Shown here: positions 53,007 to 61,031 of the stretch, in pieces
Layout of the letters: every line of letters begins with the position of its first letter
Position numbering within the stretch: the stretch's first letter is position 1
DNA from: Acanthornis magna
Lineage: Eukaryota; Chordata; Aves; Passeriformes; Acanthizidae
Assembly: GCA_036785705.1 (NCBI GenBank)
Contig: JAWUZG010000084.1
Span: forward strand, 15,017,501 to 15,081,500
Length of the DNA stretch: 64,000 nt
Reading direction: 5' to 3'
The notes under the pieces: model-generated
Told to the model about the DNA's origin: nothing
Databases searched by the model: none
Seen by the model: only the letters and a program-made list of their open reading frames with translations
Made by a program: the position numbers and the translations under genes

Positions 53007-53330
53007 TGTAAAAAATAAATTAAATCAAAATATTCATATATTATTTAAGTGCTTAAGTGAAGTATTTATTTTTCCCACGGGAAGTTATTATTGTCGGCCA
53101 TCTTGGTTTCTTATTGTTTAATTATTCAATTGCTTTGTTAATTGTTTAAGTGAATTATTAATTTTTCCCACGGAAAGTTATCAAGTTCCCATCATAGAAA
53201 ATAATTAAGTTAAGTAAAGAACATCAAAAGATATAAATAAATTAATTAATTAATTAAATTAAATTTAAAAAAAAAAAAAAAAAATTTTAAAAAATAAATT
53301 AAATCAAAATATTCATATATTATTTATACA
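52767..53330 (+). repeat. Leader repeat block 3: 273-bp tandem duplication
   Basis: The segment starting ATTATTTAAGTGCTTAAG at 52767 recurs at 53040. The copies are nearly identical apart from a G/T change and an 8-nt insertion near 53180. Each has one GCCATCTTGG (52824 and 53097), a CCCACGG pair and an A-rich tail. A further unit of about 72 bp of the A/T-rich tail repeats up to 53415. Confidence 0.88.
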
Positions 53331-53489
53331 TATATTATTAAAAAAAAAAAAAAATTGTAAAAAAAAAATAAATTAAATCAAAATATTCATATATTATTTA
53401 TACATATATTATTAAAAAAAAAAAAAAAGAAAAAAAAAAAAAAAAAAAAAGGAGAGAAAATAAAATAGAGAGTGGGTATTTTAAATTCT

Positions 53490-53517
53490 ATATTTTTTTA
53501 CTTTCCCATCGTTGCAG
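53490..53517 (+). promoter_or_regulatory. Strong splice-acceptor-like sequence before gag
   Basis: A T-rich pyrimidine tract runs into CATCGTTGCAG with the AG at 53516-53517, only 10 nt before the gag ATG. Paired with a donor near 51908 it would remove almost the whole leader and still leave gag intact. Use is inferred, not shown. Confidence 0.5.
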
Positions 53518-53527
53518 TTGAGCCAAA

Positions 53528-55183
53528 ATGGGTCAGTGTGTAAGCAAGAGCCACTCTTCCCTGAAGAATTACAAAGTAGCACCTGACAGTCCCCTAGGCA
53601 TTATGCTCAAAAATTGGGACAGTCATGAATTAACTAAGGGGAAGGATGCAGTGCAAATGATCCAGTACTGTGTCTTTGAGTGGCCTAGAAAGAAAATTCG
53701 AGAGGATGGACTCAAGTGGCCCAAACAGGGATCTTCAGAGATATGGCTCTGTAAGGCCCTTTGCTTATATCTACATTATAAGGGCCCAAAGAAATTGGAA
53801 CAATTGGATTACGCACGAATTTGGTTAAAATATTGGAACAATGTGGAAACAAAAGACGAGAAAATCTTAACAGTAAAAGACAACTCAAAATTAACTAAAC
53901 ATGAAACATCAACCACTGACAAAAAAGATCAAAAAGTAAGGAAAGTTCAACCAAAGCGATGGGACCCTTTAGATGCCCTTCCACCAGTTGCTGCTAACCA
54001 AATTGATGGAGATAGTAGTGCCGAATCCTCAATAGAGGAGGAGGACACAAATAATTCCAGTCAGTCAGATGAGGGAGAAGTCTGCACACCAAAAAGAAAA
54101 CATACCCTCTCTAACTCTCCTCGTCCAAAACATTCAAAAAGCAAAATTACTCCAATTGGAAAAGAAAAATCTCTCTCCTCAACCAGAAAAAGAAATGTTA
54201 AATTGGCCTGCTCAATTTGTGAGGATTGTTCCAAAACTCCACAAGATAAAACAAAGGCTTTCCCCCTGCGAGAAGTGCCTATGGGTGGAGCACGGGGAGG
54301 AATTGGATATGTAGTTGCACCTCTTTCCTCCTCAGAGGTAAGAGACTTCAAAAGAGAAATGAAGTCCTTATTGAGTGACCCGATAGGGTTATCTCAACAA
54401 TTCGATCAATTTCTCGGGCCAAACATATTCACTTGGCACGAAATGCAGTCCATCCTCCAGTCCCTGTTCTCCCTGGAGGAGCAATGTTTAATAAGGACTG
54501 CGGGAATGAAAGTGTGGGAGAGAGAAAATAATGATAATCAGGGCCCTCCTGGAGAACGGAAAATGCCAAATGAAGATCCAAATTGGAACCCAAATGACGA
54601 GAGGGATAGGAAAAATATGGAAGATTATAGAAAATTAATAGTAAAAGGGATTAGAGAGGCTGTTCCGAGGGTGAACAACATCAAGAGGGCATTTGGAAGT
54701 ACCCAAGGTAAAGATGAAACTCCCCATGACTGGCTGGAAAGGTTAAAGAACAATGTGCAATTGTACACCCAATTGGATTTAGACAGCGATAGCGGGCAAA
54801 CAATGTTGAAAGTACATTTTGTGCTATACTCCTGGCCAGATATTCGTAAAAAACTGGAAAAATTGGACAAGTGGCCAGAGAGAGATTTAAAGGAATTACT
54901 CGAGGAAGCTCAGAGGGTCTTTGTTCGAAGAGATGAAGAAAATTGGAAAACAAAAGCAAAAATAATGAAAAATGTTGAAAAAGACCCTCCCAAAGATACT
55001 ACAATTGGCTCTCCTAAACCCACTCAATTTACTAGAGGTGACTCGAGGTCGAGTGACCCGAGTATGAACAAAGCAAACCACTATTGTACCTATTGTAAGA
55101 AACCAGGCCATGGGACCTGGTATTGTTACAGGAAGCAGAAAGACCAAGTAGTGTACCAGGAAACCCAGGCCGAAAGTGACTGA
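53528..55183 (+). CDS. gag: Gag polyprotein (intact, 551 codons)
   Basis: Structural precursor of the virus core, acting at the plasma membrane. The start MGQCVSK gives an N-myristoylation glycine, and the ATG has A at -3 and G at +4. The matrix-like part, about residues 1-110, has the SPLG..L.NW motif of class I Gag. A charged, Ser/Lys-rich linker follows to about 250, then capsid to about 480. The major homology region (Q393, E397, R405 in the Q-x3-E-x7-R pattern) is intact. Nucleocapsid has one zinc finger, C520-x2-C523-x4-H528-x4-C533. I found no PPxY or PTAP late motif, which is unusual for a budding-competent Gag. The frame ends in UGA, with pol following in the same frame. Cleavage sites are not assigned. 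Confidence 0.95.
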   Translation: MGQCVSKSHSSLKNYKVAPDSPLGIMLKNWDSHELTKGKDAVQMIQYCVFEWPRKKIREDGLKWPKQGSSEIWLCKALCLYLHYKGPKKLEQLDYARIWLKYWNNVETKDEKILTVKDNSKLTKHETSTTDKKDQKVRKVQPKRWDPLDALPPVAANQIDGDSSAESSIEEEDTNNSSQSDEGEVCTPKRKHTLSNSPRPKHSKSKITPIGKEKSLSSTRKRNVKLACSICEDCSKTPQDKTKAFPLREVPMGGARGGIGYVVAPLSSSEVRDFKREMKSLLSDPIGLSQQFDQFLGPNIFTWHEMQSILQSLFSLEEQCLIRTAGMKVWERENNDNQGPPGERKMPNEDPNWNPNDERDRKNMEDYRKLIVKGIREAVPRVNNIKRAFGSTQGKDETPHDWLERLKNNVQLYTQLDLDSDSGQTMLKVHFVLYSWPDIRKKLEKLDKWPERDLKELLEEAQRVFVRRDEENWKTKAKIMKNVEKDPPKDTTIGSPKPTQFTRGDSRSSDPSMNKANHYCTYCKKPGHGTWYCYRKQKDQVVYQETQAESD

Positions 55184-55260
55184 AGGTGTCAGGGGCTCTA
55201 TCCAGTGGGGACCGATAAACATCAACAAGAGCCCTTGATAACTTTATTAGTAGGTCCCCA
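55181..55260 (+). promoter_or_regulatory. gag-pol stop-codon readthrough element: UGA plus H-type pseudoknot
   Basis: The UGA at 55181-55183 separates two segments of one frame. Stem 1 pairs 55189-55199 with 55228-55238 (11 pairs including one G-U; the strong core is 55192-55199 with 55228-55235). Stem 2 pairs UGGGGACC at 55206-55213 inside the stem 1 loop with GGUCCCCA at 55253-55260, eight perfect pairs. With the core stem the spacer from the stop is 8 nt, the spacing known for murine leukaemia virus. The pairing is read directly from the sequence; the readthrough function follows from the known gammaretroviral mechanism. Confidence 0.88.
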
Positions 55261-58200
55261 CCATCAACCTGTAACGTTTCTTGTGGACACTGGAGCTGAA
55301 AGGACTTGTATTGCGGAAGTACCAAAAGGACTATACGTTACCAAAAACAACACCATAGAGATCTCAGGAGCGAAGGGTGACACTTTTACCGTCCCAATCA
55401 TTCCAAATGTGGAGATCAGGGGAAATGCAAGAATTCATATTAATGACATCCTTTTTGTTCCTCAAGCAGGAATAAATCTATTGGGGAGAGACCTGCAGAT
55501 TCCACTGCAAATTGGGGTAGTCCCCCGTAAAGGTAAAATGGTTACCAAGCTATTTGTATTATCAGTACAAGATGAGAACCAGATAAACCCCATTGTCTGG
55601 GCCAAACCGGGCAACCGGGGAAAAATAGACATGACACCACTAACTGTGAACTTACTTCCAGGAACGAATCCTATTCGAGTTCCACAGTATCCCCTAACCA
55701 AGGAGAAGCGGAAGAAACTGAAGGTCACCATCGAAGAGCTGCTAGAGGATGGCATCCTAGAGCCTTGCAAGTCTCCCTTCAACACACCGATTCTGGGTGT
55801 CGGCAAACCAGACGGGGGCTGCCGACTTGTCCACGACCTGCGTAAGGTAAATGACAGAGTGGAAACCAGGTACCCCCTGGTTCCTAACCCATACACACTT
55901 TTAAATCAAATTCCACCATCACATGCCTGGTTCTCTGTTGTTGACCTTAAGGACGCATTCTGGTCATGTCCCCTAGATCCTTCCTGCAGAAACATCTTTG
56001 CATTTACTTGGGAGGATCCAGATACAGGGAGAAAGCGGCAGCTTCGATGGACTCGGTTGCCTCAGGGTTACACTGAGTCCCCCACGCTTTTTGGCCAGGC
56101 CCTTGAAGGCCTTTTAACTACCTTTGATCCACCAGAGGGCATAAAAATCACGCAGTATGTGGACGACCTGCTGGTGTCTGGGGAGCAGGAGGAGACAGTC
56201 AAATTGGCTACTATAAAACTATTAAATTTTCTAGGGCAGAAAGGGTTGCGAGTGTCAAAACAAAAATTACAATTCGTACTACAAGAAGTAAAATACCTCG
56301 GACATTTAATTGGGCATGGTACAAAAAAACTGAGTGCCGAAAGAGTAAAGGCAATAATTGACCTGCCACCTCCAAAAACAAAACGAGAAATTAGACAGTT
56401 ACTGGGCCTGTTTGGATATTGTAGGCTCTGGATTGACAAGTACTCGCAATCCGTTCAATTCCTATACGAAAAATTAACTGAGGAGGAGCCAGTACATTGG
56501 ACAAAATCAGACGATCAAAAACTAAAAGATTTGAAAGACAAATTACTGCAAGCTCCAGTCCTCAGCTTACCTGCCCTAGATAAGCCCTTTGATTTGTTTG
56601 TAAATGTGGACAAAGGAGTTGCCTTTGGGGTGCTGACCCAAACGTGGGGCGGGTCCAGAAAACCTGTAGCTTTCATTTCGAAGATCTTGGACCCTGTATC
56701 AAGGGGATGGCCACAATGCATCCAGGCAATCGCAGCGTCGGCAGTTCTGGTGGCTGAGGCTCAGAAGCTGGTGTTTGGAGGGACACTCACAGTGCACACA
56801 CCTCACTGTGTAAAGGCCATTCTAACTCAGCGGGCCTCAGAGTGGCTCACGGATGCCCGAATTGTGCAATATGAGAGCCTCCTAATTGAATCTAAACATC
56901 TTCACTTCGCCACATGTACCTCACAGAACCCAGCACAATTTCTTTATGGCTTACCACAAGATGACTTAGCCCACAATTGCATAAATGTGATCGACCTACA
57001 AACAAAGGTGCGGGAAGACCTAACTGACATCGCCATCCTCGAAGGGAAAAAGATCTTTGTAGACGGATCATCCAGGGTGGTACGTGGAAACCGATGCTCC
57101 GGGTATGCAGTGGTAGACGGGTTGGAAATGAAAGTAATAGAAAAAGGGAAACTACCAGGACATTGGTCTGCTCAGGTATGCGAGCTTTATGCGTTGGAAA
57201 GAGCCCTCCACCACCTAGCCGGGGAAATCGGAACTATATACACAGACTCTAAATATGCCTTCGGGGTGGTCCACACCTTTGGTAAAATATGGATGGAACG
57301 TGGGCTATTGAATTCAAAAGGGAAAGACATTTTGCACAAAGAAATGATTGTAAAAATCTTAGAGAGCTTAAAGAGACCAAAAGCCATTGCTGTGGTACAT
57401 GTACCAGGACACCAAACCGGGCTCAGTCTAGAAGCTAGGGGAAATACTCTAGCAGATAATACAGCTAGAGAGGCAGCTATTGAAGGACTGTTCACAGAGA
57501 CTGTTTTAAAGGTAACCACACGAGCAGCAGCGAAAAGACAAGAAACAACTGATGCAGAGGAATCGAACAAGACCAAAGAAACCTCCGAGGAGGATGAAGT
57601 CCCTAAAACCCTGGAAGCAAATGAGGAAGAGATACCATCAGCACCAGACCAACAAGGGGTAAGTGAGAAAAACTTACCCAGGCCCATTTTCAACAACAAA
57701 GAAAAAGAACAATTGGCGGCAATTGGCGGAATAGAAGACCAGGAAGGTAGGTGGCACCTTCCTGATGGTAGGCAAATTCTAAACAAAGCACTGACTCGTG
57801 AAATTTTATTTGCGATACATAGAAATTACCATTGGGGAACAAAGGCCCTAGTAGATCACTTTTCCCGGGTCTTCTGTTGCCTGGGAGTATACGAAATTGC
57901 AAACCAAATTACCAAAAATTGTCTAGTATGCCAAAAAGTCAATAAAAAACAAATGAAAAATGTTCCAAAAGGGGGAATGGACATAGCTTCTCGTCCATTC
58001 CAGAGCATCCAGATAGACTTCACAGAGATGCCCCTTGTACAGCGGTGGAAGTACCTATTAGTCATAGTAGATCACCTCACTCACTGGGTGGAAGCTTTTC
58101 CTACCACCAATGCCACCGCCCACACAGTGAGTAAGGTGCTCTTAGAACAGATAATTCCCCGCTATGGAGTCCCTCTAAGAATTGACTCAGATAGAGGAAC

Positions 58201-58810
58201 TCATTTTACTTCTCAAATCACTCTAAATTTAATCAATCAATTAGGCTCAGATTGGAAATTGCATACTCCCTGGCACCCGGAGAGTTCGGGAAGAGTAGAA
58301 CGCATGAATCAGACACTAAAAAGAATACTCACAAAATTAATGATAGAAACAAAGTGGTCCTGGGTTAAGTGCCTCCCACTTGCCCTATTAAGTGTTCGAA
58401 CACAACCACGAACTGACATTCAAGTCTCAGCGTATGAAATGTTGTTTGGACTCCCTTATTTAGCTGGACAGCGAGAAATCGATGTAAAAGAGACTGGAAA
58501 CATAGCAATAAGGGAGTATGTAAAGATCATTGCACACAACATCCAAGAGTTAAAGGAAAAGGGCCTGCTTGTGCAAACACCACCTCTTGATTTCAATTTA
58601 CATAATATTCATCCAGGAGAGTGGGTGTTAATCAAATGCTGGAAAGAAAAATCTCTAACCCCCGCTTGGGAAGGCCCCTTCCAGGTTCTTTTAACAACAG
58701 AAGCAGCGATAAGAACAGCAGAAAAGGGATGGACACACATTCGGAGAGTAAAAGGTCCAGTGACTCCACCAGAGGATGAAAAAGAGCTCCGAGAAAAAGG
58801 AAGACCTTGA
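55184..58810 (+). CDS. pol: Pol region: protease, reverse transcriptase, RNase H, integrase (intact)
   Basis: 1,208 codons in the gag frame, expressed as Gag-Pol by readthrough; it has no start codon of its own. Counting from the codon after UGA: the protease active site is LVDTGA with Asp35. Reverse transcriptase has LPQGYTESP and YVDD at 325-328. RNase H has Asp627, Glu667 and Asp688. Integrase has the zinc-binding set H879, H883, C913, C916, then Asp945, Asp1003 and Glu1039 in DD35E spacing. The C-terminal tail has the W-x-GPF motif of gammaretroviral integrases. Every catalytic residue I looked for is present, so the enzymes may be functional. A Glu/Thr/Lys-rich insert at about 785-825 links RNase H to integrase. 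The stop lies 282 nt before env, whereas pol and env usually overlap in this group. Confidence 0.96.
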   Translation, partial: RCQGLYPVGTDKHQQEPLITLLVGPHHQPVTFLVDTGAERTCIAEVPKGLYVTKNNTIEISGAKGDTFTVPIIPNVEIRGNARIHINDILFVPQAGINLLGRDLQIPLQIGVVPRKGKMVTKLFVLSVQDENQINPIVWAKPGNRGKIDMTPLTVNLLPGTNPIRVPQYPLTKEKRKKLKVTIEELLEDGILEPCKSPFNTPILGVGKPDGGCRLVHDLRKVNDRVETRYPLVPNPYTLLNQIPPSHAWFSVVDLKDAFWSCPLDPSCRNIFAFTWEDPDTGRKRQLRWTRLPQGYTESPTLFGQALEGLLTTFDPPEGIKITQYVDDLLVSGEQEETVKLATIKLLNFLGQKGLRVSKQKLQFVLQEVKYLGHLIGHGTKKLSAERVKAIIDLPPPKTKREIRQLLGLFGYCRLWIDKYSQSVQFLYEKLTEEEPVHWTKSDDQKLKDLKDKLLQAPVLSLPALDKPFDLFVNVDKGVAFGVLTQTWGGSRKPVAFISKILDPVSRGWPQCIQAIAASAVLVAEAQKLVFGGTLTVHTPHCVKAILTQRASEWLTDARIVQYESLLIESKHLHFATCTSQNPAQFLYGLPQDDLAHNCINVIDLQTKVREDLTDIAILEGKKIFVDGSSRVVRGNRCSGYAVVDGLEMKVIEKGKLPGHWSAQVCELYALERALHHLAGEIGTIYTDSKYAFGVVHTFGKIWMERGLLNSKGKDILHKEMIVKILESLKRPKAIAVVHVPGHQTGLSLEARGNTLADNTAREAAIEGLFTETVLKVTTRAAAKRQETTDAEESNKTKETSEEDEVPKTLEANEEEIPSAPDQQGVSEKNLPRPIFNNKEKEQLAAIGGIEDQEGRWHLPDGRQILNKALTREILFAIHRNYHWGTKALVDHFSRVFCCLGVYEIANQITKNCLVCQKVNKKQMKNVPKGGMDIASRPFQSIQIDFTEMPLVQRWKYLLVIVDHLTHWVEAFPTTNATAHTVSKVLLEQIIPRYGVPLRIDSDRGTHFTSQITLNLINQLGSDWKLHTPWHPESSGRVERMNQTLKRILTKLMIETKWSWVKCLPLALLSVRTQPRTDIQVSAYEMLFGLPYLAGQREIDVKETGNIAIREYVKIIAHNIQELKEKGLLVQTPPLDFNLHNIHPGEWVLIKCWKEKSLTPAWEGPFQVLLTTEAAIRTAEKGWTHIRRVKGPVTPPEDEKELREKGRP

Positions 58811-58947
58811 ACCGCAACAGTATCCTTTAAAACTAAGATCTAGTCAAAGAAATGTTACCAGTTACTGTAAAAGTTATTGTTGTTGAAGTTAAAAGACTGT
58901 TCAAGTTTCAAATTACCATGTTCAACATTTGTTACATATATAAAACA

Positions 58948-58982
58948 CTAACCTTGTTTCTCTCACTTCCCACTTTTTGTAG
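58948..58982 (+). promoter_or_regulatory. Splice acceptor for the env subgenomic RNA
   Basis: A CTAAC branch-point motif at 58948-58952 is followed by a long pyrimidine tract and TTTTTGTAG, with AG at 58981-58982. The exon would begin at 58983, and the first ATG after it is the env start at 59093. Position and quality fit the single env splice of simple retroviruses. Confidence 0.75.
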
Positions 58983-59092
58983 GAAGGAAAACCTGCCTGA
59001 TAAGATCTGCCTCTTCTTCTAAGACCAAAATAATTTGGCTACAAATTAACGGACACACGTTCCTCACAGGAACTAACCGAGGCCAGGTAAAA

Positions 59093-59950
59093 ATGAATCT
59101 CCTGCGGCCTGAGGGAGAGAACGCGCTTAGCACCAGTCCAGAGACTCCAGGAAAGGAATGCCAACCACCAGCACAAGCAGGAATAGAGCCCAAACCGAGA
59201 AAGGTCACCGTACTGCTCTTCCTGGCCGTGGCACTAGTCATCTCTGTGCCGAAGATCCTGGGAGCCAAGGCGGACATAAGGTGCAACAAGTGCTATCACA
59301 CCATTTACCAGACCGCAGGAAATTCATTCAAAATAAAACACTTTTTCCGTGCACATTCCTATGTAAGCCCAGGTTGCTACGATATTGTTAACTTAGGAAG
59401 GTGTACGGAAAAGGGACAGAAGTATTGGATTGGGCAAAACATTGGTACTCAAATTCAAAAGATAAAAGGAGAGTGCCCCTCCGATGATGTTTGGCTTTGT
59501 TTCAATTTCAATTATATCACAAAAGAGGAAGATTTAATAAAAAGAAAAACCTTTGAATTGGACCTGATTCAAGAAACTGTAATCGAAGAAAACCAAAAAC
59601 AACAGGAAGCTGGCTTATCAAAAGTAGACCAAAATTCATTTATTGATTTGGCAGAGAGGATAAGTCAGCAACTAAATTTAACAAATTGTTGGGTGTGCGG
59701 AGGAACTTTAATGTCCGAGTACTGGCCTTGGCGAGGGGTCGGGATTGGACCCCTCGAAATCTTACAGCTGGGCAATCTTCCGCCAAACACCCGAACTGAT
59801 AATGAAATTTGGCATTTAAGTAACACAGTCTTAGGGGAAGAGTGCATTTGGAGAAAAGCCCCAAGATTCTTCCAGAGGGTGGGAGAAACAACGTGTAAAA
59901 GCTATTTTGTTCCTCCAGTGTTGCGCATGAGTGAAGTGGGTACACTGTGA
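59093..59950 (+). CDS. env: Truncated Env: surface-subunit-like protein without transmembrane subunit
   Basis: 285 codons. A hydrophilic leader of about 37 residues precedes a hydrophobic core at 38-57 and an AKA pattern at 58-60 suited to signal-peptidase cleavage. The rest is Cys-rich. C199-W-V-C202 is the CXXC motif by which gammaretroviral SU bonds to TM, with a sequon (N195-L-T) just before it and a WPWRG motif after. The usual Env has about 550-650 residues; here the frame stops shortly after a GEECIWR-type segment, with no furin site, fusion peptide, immunosuppressive-type region, CX6CC or membrane anchor. Only 27 nt separate the stop from the polypurine tract, so the missing part is deleted, not frame-shifted. 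The predicted product would be secreted. Confidence 0.85.
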   Translation: MNLLRPEGENALSTSPETPGKECQPPAQAGIEPKPRKVTVLLFLAVALVISVPKILGAKADIRCNKCYHTIYQTAGNSFKIKHFFRAHSYVSPGCYDIVNLGRCTEKGQKYWIGQNIGTQIQKIKGECPSDDVWLCFNFNYITKEEDLIKRKTFELDLIQETVIEENQKQQEAGLSKVDQNSFIDLAERISQQLNLTNCWVCGGTLMSEYWPWRGVGIGPLEILQLGNLPPNTRTDNEIWHLSNTVLGEECIWRKAPRFFQRVGETTCKSYFVPPVLRMSEVGTL

Positions 59951-59977
59951 GAGTAATGCGAAAAATCAAGGTTCCCT

Positions 59978-60000
59978 AAGAAAAAAGAAAAAGGGGGGAG
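59978..60000 (+). other. Polypurine tract
   Basis: An A/G-only run ending AAAAAGGGGGGAG just before the 3' LTR. It primes plus-strand synthesis. The core A5G6 is the one known from murine leukaemia virus, but here four bases (AGTT), not two, lie between the G run and the LTR TG. Confidence 0.93.
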
Positions 60001-60002
60001 TT

Positions 60003-61026
60003 TGTTATAAATGAGAGTGGAGTGATTTTTCGCATGTTGGAGTTGATGGTTGCTGTTGTATTGTTATACCTGTTGAATAAAGTTGAAAGTTTGGATTTTT
60101 GATAAAGTTCTAGATTGAAAAGTTAAAAAAAGAGACTGTTTTAAAGATGTTTTAAGAGTGTAATGTTTCTGGGTAAAAGCATTGGGATATTAAAGTTGTT
60201 TGGAGCAAAATAAAAGGGATTGAAGGTATTTTAGATGGAAAAGCAGTTGAACCCATGTAACCCTGAGTTCAGAAGTTATGTACCTTTTTAAAAATCCTTT
60301 ATCTTTGTAATTTTATTTATGTAAAACTCAGTTTTTATGTTGTATTGTAAATCTGTAAGCCCATCACCCATCCCAATATTAAAGGCACTCTGCAGCACCC
60401 GAGCTAAAAATAGAAGGTTTGCACCTCTCCGCCCACCTCAAGTGGAATACTAATGAGGCCCTTTCCCGCCTTTGCAAATTACCCCTAGGCAACGATCCAT
60501 CTATTGGTGGGGAAGGCCACCTCATTAATTAGTATTCCCAATCACCAGCGAGCGAGAGGGCGGAGAGGCTAATTCGGACCAGCCCATCAAAAACTTTATA
60601 AATTTGGCTCTCTTGAGCTGAGACAGTCAGTCTGTTTTTTGTTCCAGGTGCCTTTACCACCAACAGCTGCAGACTCTGGTCTGTGCAGGGTGCCTGGTGT
60701 CTCTGTCTCTCTGACTAGCAGGGAGTCAGAGGCTGGGTCGGGTGCTGGGCCTCTTGCCCATTTTTATGGGCTATACTTAAAATCTTTTTTTTTGAACTTA
60801 AGATTAGCTTAAGTTCGCCACCCGGCCTGAGGGATCTCCTTGTCCTTGGCCACCAACCGGTGGCCAGGAGAGTCTTATTGCTGTCCTGGGACCTTCCTTT
60901 TTTTTTGTGCTTTTTTTCTTTCTTTTTCCTTTCATTTCTCCCTCGGGAGATCCTGGACCTCGTGGGTTCAGCAATAAACACCTTTTGCTCTAACCCACGA
61001 GTGTGAAATTGTCTTTTTTTATGACA
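60003..61026 (+). repeat. 3' LTR (1,024 bp)
   Basis: By eye identical to the 5' LTR apart from one fewer T in a T run near 60898-60906. Its CA end is followed by the right copy of the target duplication. U3 contains two internal AATAAA hexamers (60076 and 60209) upstream of the real poly(A) signal. Confidence 0.96.
60973..60978 (+). terminator. LTR polyadenylation signal (AATAAA), 3' copy
   Basis: This is the functional end signal for proviral transcripts. Cleavage is expected near 60995, followed by GT- and T-rich U5 sequence. Transcripts that run past it would enter host DNA. Confidence 0.8.
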
Positions 61027-61031
61027 CCATG
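61027..61031. repeat. Target-site duplication, right copy (CCATG)
   Basis: Direct repeat of 50743-50747. Removing the provirus and one copy would restore the empty site. Confidence 0.9.

Larger units (their letters stand above)
51797..53527 (+). other. Proviral leader, ATG-free, with tandem repeats
   Basis: 1.73 kb between primer site and gag. It would contain the packaging signal, but I cannot locate it. There is no ATG on the + strand anywhere from 51773 to 53527. The first third is mixed sequence with a candidate splice donor (ACG/GTGAGA, GT at 51909). The middle is built of tandem units with GCCATYTTG motifs, and the last third is A/T-rich with several long A runs. The A runs are places where assembly or sequencing error is likely. 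Confidence 0.85.
50748..61026 (+). mobile_element. Complete class I (gammaretrovirus-like) endogenous provirus
   Basis: The order is 5' LTR, tRNA-Pro primer site, long leader, gag, UGA, pol, short env-like frame, polypurine tract, 3' LTR, all between 5-bp duplications. The class I assignment rests on the MLV-like primer site, Gag beginning MGQ with an SPLG..L.NW matrix motif, a single CCHC zinc finger, gag and pol in one frame separated by a stop, and an integrase tail of the W-x-GPF type. By eye the LTRs differ only by one T in a T run, so the insertion must be very recent and may be polymorphic. gag and pol are open throughout; env is truncated. The provirus lies about 43 kb downstream of FJX1 in the same orientation. 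Confidence 0.96.
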